A stretch of 64,000 nt of DNA. Origin: Acanthosepion lycidas. Its lineage: Eukaryota; Mollusca; Cephalopoda; Sepiida; Sepiidae. The notes under the pieces are model-generated. The model searched no databases, was not told the origin of the DNA, and saw only the letters and a program-made list of their open reading frames with translations. Of this stretch, positions 39,385 to 50,879 are shown piece by piece (position 1 is the stretch's first letter; every line of letters begins with the position of its first letter). The position numbers were made by a program, and so were the translations under genes. The stretch is taken from positions 51,543,986-51,607,985 of the forward strand of contig OZ010616.1 in the NCBI GenBank assembly GCA_963932145.1, given 5' to 3'.

Positions 39385-40622
39385 ATTTTATTCAGATGCT
39401 ATCGATTTTATATATATATATATATAATCTCACAAGGAAAAAAAACACAGCATTGATAACTAGTTTTAGCTCACATTTGCTATTTACACCTAAGTCATCT
39501 TAGTAGGACTACATAACTTTTCTAATGATACTTTTTATTTAGAAAGCAACCAAAGAAAAAAAAAAAAAAACAGATCTATAGATACTTTTAGATTCTATTT
39601 CTTTAACATAGATTCTGAATTTAGGTAAGTATTCAGAAATATGTATTTCTTCTGCTATTTTTTTTTTTTTTTTAAGCAAAATTTAGACAAAGGAAGAATC
39701 ATTTCTAGTTTACGTTTATTTGTTTGATGTTTACTAAGCTTCTTTCTTTTCCCACACTTCTTGCTTGTGGAACTCCCTTCCAGTTCCATGATTACCAGCC
39801 AACTTTAAACTTGCAAATATTTATCAGTAGTGTCAATTGCTATCTACTGTTCTGATTACTCTTTCCTCTTCCCACTCATTATTAATGTTTCTGTTCCTAA
39901 TTCTTCCACACCCTGTAACCCCTTGTGTCTTAGTAGCTTTACTGCCTTTCTTTTGGAACTCCCTTTCAGGCTCCATGCTTTCCAACCAACTTTAATCTGC
40001 AATAATTTAAATGCAATATCAACCACTATCTACTGTTCTGATGACTCTTTCCTCTTCCTGCTCATTATTAATGTTTCTGTTCCTAATTCTTCCACACCCT
40101 GTAACCCCTTGTGTCTTAGTGGCTTTACTGCCTTGCATCAAGTAATACAGATTTAAAAAAAAAAAAAAAATAATAATGGCTTGAGATTTGAGCATACACA
40201 CATACAAGTTTTTTGAGATACAAACTGGAGTTTAGCAGAATTTTTTCCCCCCAACTTGAGATACGAGCTGAATTTGGAGATGAGTATTTCCACTTGCACT
40301 TCATGTGTTCACCTCACTCTGGAAGGATCTCTGTTGTGTTGTCTTTTTTGGCATTACTTTACAAAATTCCTTTAATGACACCATTTGTCTGAATTAAGTG
40401 TAAAGGGCAGTGATGAAAAACTGAAATGTGTGATTTCGCTTAAGATAAAGTGGGAAAATCTTAAAAAACATGAGGAAGACATACAATTAATGGATTTGGC
40501 AAGACAGTATGAGTGTTTTACATTGAAGATAAAAAAAATGATAAAATTTTAAAAATTAGTTACAATAATGGATAAAATGTAGATGTTTTAAAACATTTAA
40601 AAAGTGATAATGTTAATATCTA

Positions 40623-40677
<55 letters not shown>

Positions 40678-41399
40678 TATCTCCATTGAAGTGGCTGCAT
40701 CCCCAATCAATACAGTTTTAACATTGTCTTGAGTCAACCATTAAGTATCCAACATATCATCACAAGAGGTCTTGAGTGAACAATTAGCCAAAAAAAAATC
40801 TTTATTGTGGATTAATTCTTGCCATCTAAATGCAACTTACGTAAATTATATACCTACCAAAGAAGTTTGATTAAAAAGAACAAATACTGTGTCTTTCTTT
40901 AATTTAAAAAAAAAAAAATTCTATTTTCCAATATTTGAATATGGTCTTGTGAGATATGTGTGTACACAGGCATCCCACAGAGACTCTAATGAGTATGGGA
41001 ACGACAGCTGTCAGCATTCTTGACATTGTTGTTGTGGTTTCCATAGCAAGTAGTAGTTTTTAATGGGATGGATTTTGCTAACCTTGTGTCCAACTGATTC
41101 CTAGTTGTCCTTCTTCTAGACTGGTTAGAGAGCCCAGTTTGTCCTATTTAACCCATAACTGGGGGAACTATACCTATCTCAACAGTATTAGCATATGTGA
41201 ATGCATTGAACTCTACTGGAATTCAAACATGAGTCTCCAATTTAACATTTTGAGCTATTATTCATTATGCCAGCTGCACGCCTACATTATATGGGTGAGG
41301 GAAGAAGGTATCACTTTAAACTGATGCATTCTTTTCCAATATTTTGTGTAAGTTTTTATTTCAGAAGAAAATTTCCAACATATTTTAGTGAAATTTTCT

Positions 41400-41433
<34 letters not shown>

Positions 41434-42139
41434 CTTTAAGATTCTATTTCTTTAACATAGATTCTGAATTTAGGCAAGTATTCAGAAATATGTATTTCTT
41501 CTATTTTTCTTTTGAAGCAAAATTTAGACAAAGGAAGAATCATTTCTAGTTTACGTTTATTTGTTTGATGTTTACTAAGCTTCTGTAAATTCTATGATAA
41601 GTTTCTTTTCCCGCACTTCTTGCTTGTGGAACTCCCTTCCAGTTCCATGCTTTCCAGCCAACTTTAAACTTGCAAATATTTATCAGTAGTGTCAATTGCT
41701 ATCTACTGTTCTGATTACTCTTTCCTCATCCTGCTCGTTATTAATGTTTCTCTTCCTAATTCTTCCATACCCAGTAACCCCTTGTGTCTTAGTGGCTTTA
41801 CTACCTTTCTTGTGGAACTCCCTTTCGGTCCCATCCTTTCAAACCAACTTTAATCTGCAATAATTTAAATGCAATATCAACCACTATCTACTGTTCTGAT
41901 TACTCTTTCCTCTTCCAACTCGTTATTAATGTCTCTGTTCCTAATTTTTCCACACCCTGTAACCCCTTGTGTCTTAGTGGCTTTACTGCCTTTCTTTTGG
42001 AACTCCCTTCCAGTTACATGCTACATTATATGGGTGAGGGAAGAAGGTTTCACTTTAAACTGATGCATTCTTTTCCCATATTTTGTAAGTTTTTATTTTA
42101 GAAGAAAATTTCCAACATATTTTAGTGAAATTTTCTCCC

Positions 42140-42182
<43 letters not shown>

Positions 42183-45100
42183 GGACTCGCCCATCCTTTT
42201 CAATGTATGAGTGTCTTTCAGTTCAGTTTTTGTTTGTTTCGTATGAGACAACAATCCTGCACAGGATTTGCAAACAAATCCAAATGAAGGACATACTGAA
42301 GGGTTGACCATCATATGGTCTGATGTATTAGCCCAAGATTTAGTGTTAATTCTTAATTCTCTCAGATGGTTGAAAAGATTCTTTTCAAAATTAGTTATAC
42401 CTCGGTAGCAGGTATTTCTCCATTTTGCTCGGTTTTCAACAGCAAGTTTGAACTTCTCTATAGGGATGTTTGCAGCAATTAAATTGTATTTAAATTTATC
42501 CTTGAAGCGTAACCAAGGACGACCTACATTACGCTTGCTATGAAAAAGTTGGCTATATATGAGGATTTTCGATATCTGATCATCAATCATTCTGATGACA
42601 TGACCAGTTCATCTGAACTGTGATTGCATCAGAAAGGATTCAATACGACTGATGCCACATTTGATGAAATGATCAGGGTTAGAGATTTTGTCCTTCCGTG
42701 TATAACTGCATATTGAATGAAGACAGTGTTTATGAAAAGCATCAAGTTGATTGATATGCATTCTTTATGGCATCCATGATTCTGACCCATAAAGAAGAGT
42801 GGCAAGAATGACTGCTTGTGTTTTTTATTATATATATATATATATGCAATGTTATTCATCCTGACCTGGCATTTTGGCTTCAATTCCTTTCCCACCAACA
42901 TAATGTAGCTTCCCTGTGACTTTTTCTATAAATATTTTCATGGTAATTATTCTGATGAGCTTTCATCTTTGCTACTTTATGAATTTAAGCATACTACTAG
43001 GTTAACAGTGAAGTAATGGATAGTGGTTCGGATTGAGCAATCAGAGAGTGGAGTTCGAATTACAGTTGAATCCATTACATTTACTTACATGCTAATACCC
43101 TTAGGAAAGGTATGAATTATCTTCTCCTCACCAGCTATGGGTAATTAGCAGCACAGACCAGGTTCTATAGCCTTGGATGGCAGCTGGTCTACTGCAGAAA
43201 GAAATGGCAACCTACTGTGGGGAAAAAATCTGCCTCGTCAGTCATGTATCAAAAGATACATAATTGTTTAAGCGTGTATCATGCATGGCATATACCAGAC
43301 TTACATCAGTCAAGGGAGGTAAGCAATGTTGTCATTTTCTGTTATCTTTTATTTATAAATAATATTCCTAAATAGTGGCTTGTATTGAGGAAATGGAGAA
43401 CCAAGTTTGAATTCCAGTCAAGTTTAGTTACATTCCCTTACATGCTAATATTCTTGAGAAAGGCATGAATCCTCTTCTTCCAGCTATGGGTAAATAGCAG
43501 GACAGACTGGGTTCTATAGCCTTGAATGGCAAGTGGTATACTGCAGAAAGAAATGGCAACCTCCTGCATGAAAAAAATCTGCCATGTCAGTCATATATCA
43601 AAAGATACATGATCGCCTAAGCATATATCACACATGGCACATAACTGTCTGACATCAGTCAAGGGAGGTAAGCAGTGTTGCAATTTTCTGTTATCTTTTA
43701 TTTATAAATAATATTCCTAAATAGTGGTTTTGATTGAGGAATTGGAGATCAGATTTCAAATTCCAGTCAAGTCTATTAGATTCATTTACATGCTAATACC
43801 CTTTGGGAAAGGTATGACTCCTCTTCTAAGCTATGGGTAAATAGCTGGACACACTGGGTTCTATAGCCTTGGATGGCAACTGTCCTATCGCAGAAAGAAA
43901 TGGCAACCTACTGTGGGGAAAAGATCTGCCTTGTCAATCATGTATCAAGATACATGATCACACATGACACATGACACATAACTGACTGACTAGATTGATT
44001 CTAAATTTTACAGTCAAAATGAATAGTTTTAACTGTAAATTCTAGGCTAACAGTTTTTTTCTTTTTTTCTATCACACTTTTCTCTTGTGGAACTCTCTTC
44101 CAACTTCTTGTTCCCATGCCAAATTTGATCTTAAAACTTTAATGTATTGCTGATCATTATCTTAATTCCTGTTATTTGATAGTACTCTGTCAAGTGTTTT
44201 TTTTTTTCCTCATGTTCTCTACCTTTCACGCTATTGTTTTACTATGTTGCAACTAACACAGGGCTTCATTTAATGTCTTGCACTCAGGGATAATAAAACC
44301 ATCCCATCGGAATACAAAGCCATCTGCCACAACTCACCAAAAACTTCCTAAGGCCTATGTTCGTATTGAACTTGACAACTTTTAATTGGAGGTGTCTTAG
44401 TAATGGCAAACCGCTTCTATAACTGTCCATTGCTTCCTTTTAAGCCTTACAATTTTTTTCTTCCGTTGTGCTGATGAATACCGACAACTTGTGTACATTA
44501 CATTTTTACGTGGGTGGCCTTCAGTTCTACTAGATTTCAACCTTATATGTGTGTACAAAATGAGTATGGCGGTTATGACTTTCTATTCAGAGGAAGTTTA
44601 CTCCCGGGCAACACTGGGCTTTACTGTTAGTGCTGTGATAAAAAGTGGTTTCTCCTAACAATTCTCTATTTTTATAATTATTTCTCAATGATTCTCTTCT
44701 CATGACAAGTTTACTCTCCAAATTTTCACAAACACTCACAGATCTTAGAATTATTAATTAGTTATTATTTACTTTACCGTTTATTCTTATTGATTGTTAT
44801 ACTCCAATATTTCAGCCATTATACCAATTTGCCTTCCTCAGGTATTGAACTTAATAAACTTATTAGAATTTCAAACTGAAACCTTTATTCAATCCATGGG
44901 GATAGACTTTTCTCATCCCTCTTTCCATACTTAGGGAATATTTCATATCAGTTAATACTCACCAGTTTTATTAACTTTTATGTTGCTTGTCAGCTTCTTC
45001 CACTGAGTATATGACTTTTCAGTTCTATCAAGCCTAGGGAAGCAGATATCTATTAGGCCGTGGATTTCTTGGTCAATCCAGTGTTGAAATCCTGGAACCT

Positions 45101-46933
45101 TAAACATAGTGCTTCTATTCAGATGCTGTGACTGAATGAATGTTTTGTCTTCATACTTGGCAATCTTATTGGAATTTCAAACAGATCCCTTTATTCAATC
45201 CATAGACTGTTCGCATTCCACTTTCTGTTCTTAGGAGATATTTTATATCAGTTAATAACAGTTTCATTCACTTGTGTGTTGCTTGTCTGTTTCTTCCACT
45301 GAACCAGAGTACGTGACTTTTCAGAACTCACAACTGTCAGAGAACCCAGTGTTTTAACCAATCTGTTAGGCCAGTTGTCTCCTGGATAACCTAGTGTTGA
45401 AATTCTGGAGCCCTGACTTAGGTGGTGGATTTTTTTTTTTTGTTGAATATCCTTTCTTTCTTGGTCAGTCTTGCAGATTGTGTTCATTTTTGTGGTAAAT
45501 TTGCTGAAGAAATTCTCAGTGTCTAGCATATGTACTGATTACTAAGGTATTGGTCCCTGTCTATTATCTTGACTTCATTCCACAGCTATCTTATTGGAAT
45601 TTCAAACAGAACCCTTTATTCAATTCATGGGCTAAATTGTTCTCATCCTTCTTTCCATGTTTAGGGGATATTTCATATCAGTTAATGCTTATAATTCCTC
45701 TTTTTTTGTTCTATGAGTTTCTTCTATTACACTTCTTGCTTGTGGAACTCTCTTCTAGCTTCTTGCTTCCATGTCAGTTGTGATCTTTAGAAATTTAAAT
45801 GCAGTATCAATCATTATTTCCACTTCTGCAGTTGAGCCAGGATCCATTGCTCGGGATGCAGAGATGAAAAAATAGTTAAATATTCTTCTTTTGCTGATAG
45901 ATTTTTTTTACTCCTGTGGCAGTGGAGACTTCAGGTGTTATTGGCCCTCATTCGATGACGTTCCTTCAGAGGATTGGCACGATTGCGTCTCAATTAAGGG
46001 ACGAGCCTCGCGAAATATTGGCTCTTGCAGTGTGTCTCACTGGCCATGGTTCAAGGTAATGCTTTCTCCATCTTTGCAGCTGGCAGAGGATAGAAAAAAT
46101 TGTTTATAGTTACGTTGTTCTGGAATTGTCATCAGTGGTCAACTGAACTTGTTTTGTTTCAGTAAATTTATTCATTTTAAGAAAAAAAAAATCATTATTT
46201 CTGTTTTAATTATTCTTCTATTGTCCTCTTTCCTTAATAGTATTTTCTCCTATTTTCTCACACTTAGCAACTCCTTATCTTAGTGGCTTTATATCCTTAC
46301 ATTGAGTAAAATGATTAAAAATAAATAAATATAAAAAAGAAAAAACTTACAAAACCTATTTTGGCAATCTGTAAATATTAGGACTAAGTGCCACTCAAAG
46401 TAGAGGGTTTATGTAGAGAGAGCAAGGGTTGTATATTATGAGATATGTAAGATAAACAATAGTTGGTCTTCACTTAAAGGGGTTATGATTGTCCTGATAA
46501 GGGAAGTATCCCCTTGGGAATCTGTTCCACATTTCAACAGTTCTGGAGAAGCTGCAAACTTCCCCTTACAAATAGAATATGAAGGGAATGAGAACTCTAC
46601 GGTGGTACTTGAGCCCTCCGGACCTGGCTTACCCTACCTACAGTATTACCCAAGCCCTCCTGACATGTTCTTATCTAGAGGACTTTATATACAAATTCAA
46701 CATAATGAGCCAACCCCTTTTTCTAGCATCCTAAGTAATGAAGTCTCAAGAGATATTTAATGCAAGGAGTCTCATTGAGTGTGGAAATGTTTATTGTGAC
46801 TAAGAAACTCAGGGTCTGAACTTTTCGGTCTCTGGTCTGTTTGAATTATAAGTGATCCGTCTTCATATGACACCATTACTGTGTTATAGTTATCTAAAAA
46901 AAAAAATAACTGTTGATATTAAATATATAGCAT

Positions 46934-46991
<58 letters not shown>

Positions 46992-47741
46992 TTTTTTTTA
47001 TTTTATTTTTTTACAGGTGACTCTCAGGTTTACACACTGGGACGCATAGGCAAGCATAGAGTGGTCTCAACAAAACTTTCAAAAGGTGGACCTCACCAGA
47101 AATCCATGATTGCTGCTGAGAATACCATTACAAGATTACTGGGTAAGATAATGTTATTCATGCTTGTTCAAATTCAATAATACACAGATGTTTCAGATAT
47201 ATTTTGTCAAATTTAAAGACCTAAGTGCAACAATGTTGTTAACTCAGTTGGTGGTTTACAGTATAGAAAGAGCACTGTGCCATTGGCACTAGTGTTATTT
47301 AATGATTGTGGAAACAAAGGCATGAGCCACAAACTTGCCAACAAATAAGGCAAAGGAGACCAAATTTTAGCAAAATGATATATAAGAAGCACAATGGAGT
47401 AATGGATAGCAACTCAAACTGAAGAATCAGAGCAGAGTTCAAATTCCAGTCAAACATGTTAATACCCTTGAGAAAGGTAAGAATTCTTTTTTCTCCCAGC
47501 TATGGGTAAATAGCAGGATGGAGTGGGTTCTATAGCCTTGGCTAGCAACTGGTCTAGGAGAACTCTGAATTCAAAACCTGTGGAGGGTTGTTTGGGAACC
47601 TTGCGGCATATTCTGCACCAGTCTCTGTATTCAATTCTGGTTGGTTCTCCACAAGCCTTCACCACTATAATCAAATGATCTGTTGATTTTCTCAAACGGA
47701 TTTGCTTGACTCTCATATGTTGAAATTGAGAGGAGAGTCCA

Positions 47742-47794
<53 letters not shown>

Positions 47795-49278
47795 TATATA
47801 TACATATATATATACATACTACAGTCCAAAAGTTTGATGCTGCTCCTGGTATTTTTTAAATTGGTCCCAAAAGTAGATGTTTTGTACTTTAAATAATAAA
47901 AAATTATTATACATGGTTAAAAAAAAGTGTAACAAAATTTTTTTTATTAGAAATTTTATTTTGATTAAAAGAAAAAAGTGTTTTATGATTAAAGTTTGCT
48001 CTTGTCAAAATATCCTCCTTTAGCCTAGATTACTGCAGCAAAAACATTTGGCATTTGTTGCAAAAGTTTCTCAAATTATATAGTTTGATTCCATTCTTTT
48101 TTTTCAATGACTCTGTTCTTTTTCATTTTTTTAACTCCTCCATCAAATTCAACCCATGCTAATTCTGGAGGTGGCTTTAAACTTTTGAACAGCAGTGTGT
48201 GTAATATATATATATATATATATATATATAGATATAGATAAATTAATACTTTTATTCTATCTTAGTAGTGTTACAGAATCCACCCACTCCCCCCAAAAAT
48301 GCTCTTCATTATTTTATTGTTGGATTAATATCTTTATTATCATTTTACATTGTTTTATCACATTTTATTATTGTTTCCAATTGGATCATCCTGGATTAAG
48401 TAAAAATTTGACTGTTACAATAATATGCTTGAAATTGGAAATAAAGAAATAACTTGCATCCTAAAGCTTGAGATTTTGTCTACCATGGACTTTGCCTGAT
48501 CAGTTTCAGTCACAAATGCATTGGTAATTAACCAGTTTATAAATGTATCACTATTATTATTTCAAAATAAAAATAGTAAAGTTGTTTCATTTGAAAATAA
48601 ATAAAAAATGAATTATTTTTAACTATTGATGTAAATAAGACATTCACATGAAGCCTTTGAATAAATATGATAATGCCTTTAAAAATGTGATATCTGATCT
48701 TTATTTGATATCTGCTGATGCCTTCAAAATGTGATATTTGATATTTATTTGACAATGTCTTTAACTGTCAGCAAGAGGAGCAACCCACCATTCAAATTAC
48801 AAATTATACAATAATTTAAATAACTGGAAGTGTTTCAACAGAAGATGGAAAATGCATTACTGGATAGCAAAAGATGCCTTCCAAAAACTAAGCAAATTAT
48901 TAAGAAACTGGAAAATATCATTAGAAACAAAGAAAAAAGTACTGAACTGTCATTTTTGCTTGTCAATGAGCAGATCATAAGATGTAAGTTGCTTACCCAC
49001 TTCGGTGTTGATTAAAGCTTCAAAGTCTTTGTCTGTATTGTTGGAAATGTTATCGTGTACACCACAGTCTTGGAAGAGAGTTCTCTAGCCAGTGGGAGAT
49101 GGCCCTGGGGATTGATAAGTCAGATGAGGAGATTAAGGTTGGTCTTGCAGAGAGCCAGTATATCAGGAGGCTTCTCTATGAGGAATGATTCCACACTGCA
49201 GAAATTGGTCTGAATGCTACGGATGTTAGAAAAGGAAATGGTAAAATGTTCAGGTGATTTTGGAACAGCTGGTTTAGG

Positions 49279-49312
<34 letters not shown>

Positions 49313-50832
49313 GATCATTTGTTGGTAATGAAAAAGAAGACCTGAAGTATTAGTAGCACATGCAAGGATACCCTTCAATGCGTGACATAGCACTACAAGC
49401 ACCCCAATATTATGCAACTGTTGATCGGACCAGTTGTTCAAGACTCTATGCAAGAGTTAGGGCTCCTAACTACCAGTTGGAAGCAGTAACCAGAAAACTG
49501 TCAACCCAACCTGGTACCCTCAATAGGAAGAGACGCTGCCACAGATTGCTCACATCACAGGAGAATCAAAACGGTACTACTATGGAGGCCAGAGAAAAAT
49601 TCAGTGAAGACAGGTATACCAGCATTCCTATGTCCCACAAGAATACTTGGAAGAAATTAAACCTATTAAATATTTTAATAAAATTAACCTGGATATTAAA
49701 TTTATCCAATTAAACTGGGTTATATGAAGAATGAGGTTTTAATTTGAAACTAAAAGAGAGCTGAGAGAACTTGTGTGTGTGCGTGCATATATATATATAT
49801 ATATATATATCAACAACTAACCAAAAATTTCCTCAAACTAGATATAGTCTATTTCAAGCCATTTTGTATTCATCAGTCTCTGTGTCTCTCATGACATTGT
49901 CATTGTTGTAAATACACATGTTCACAAAGGGGAGGGGGACACTGAAAGAAATTTTAAACTTTTAGATATATTTATTTATATTTTTTTTATATTTTGGTTT
50001 ATAGTCTAGCCTATTTCATTTGATTTGTTAATCTTTATTTTTATCTCTCTTGTTAATTTTCACACATTGTGATTACAAATGATCTGCCAATTTCCAGTAG
50101 CATGCAGACACAAATGACATGAAATCTGAACCAATAACTAATAAAACGCAAGATATTTAGCTTTTTCAATTTGAATATCTACTAAAGTATATATACTATA
50201 TATTACTATATGAAATATATTGTAGAACAGGTCTATTGACCTTGACTTGTATAAAAATATGTACACTGTTGGCACACTGAATGATTTTAAAACCCTAAGT
50301 TGGCATATAAGTTAGCAAAAGGTTATCGACTTCTGGATTATTAAAAAAAAAAAATTAAGTATAAGATTTCACTTATATACAAATATCCTTGGGAAATGTA
50401 TGAATACAGCTGAAATCACTTACAGTGTGATAAATATTAATAAGCCTTAAAAAACAAATCCATTCATCAATCAACCATTTTATAAAGTCAATATTTTTCA
50501 TTTGTGATTATTCTAATTGTTCCTAGTCAGTGATTATCACATATAAAATGACTTTTTTTCTATCATGCAAAAAGTGTTTAAATATGGAAACTTTCTTTTT
50601 ATAAATTCATATGGAAGCCATTTTTATAACTTGTTAATTTTTAATGATGCCTTCTAAAAATCATATTACAGTTGACTAATACCAGCAGTAGACTTTAGTA
50701 AATTTAGTAAAAAATACGTCTAAGGTCTTCTAATGTTATGCTAGTGATAATCGTAGGAATTTTTGACATCTTTAATCTATTGTAGATTATGAAAAAATTA
50801 TCAAAACCAATTTTTTAACACACACACACATC

Positions 50833-50879
<47 letters not shown>

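Noticed and set aside
46485-46760. 91-codon frame as a possible exon
   Set aside because: No phase-1 acceptor and donor fit it, and the phosphorylase domain is continuous from exon G to exon H without it.
49360-49713. 117-codon frame as a gene
   Set aside because: No motif, no fitting splice sites, no promoter signal; composition resembles decayed repeat DNA.
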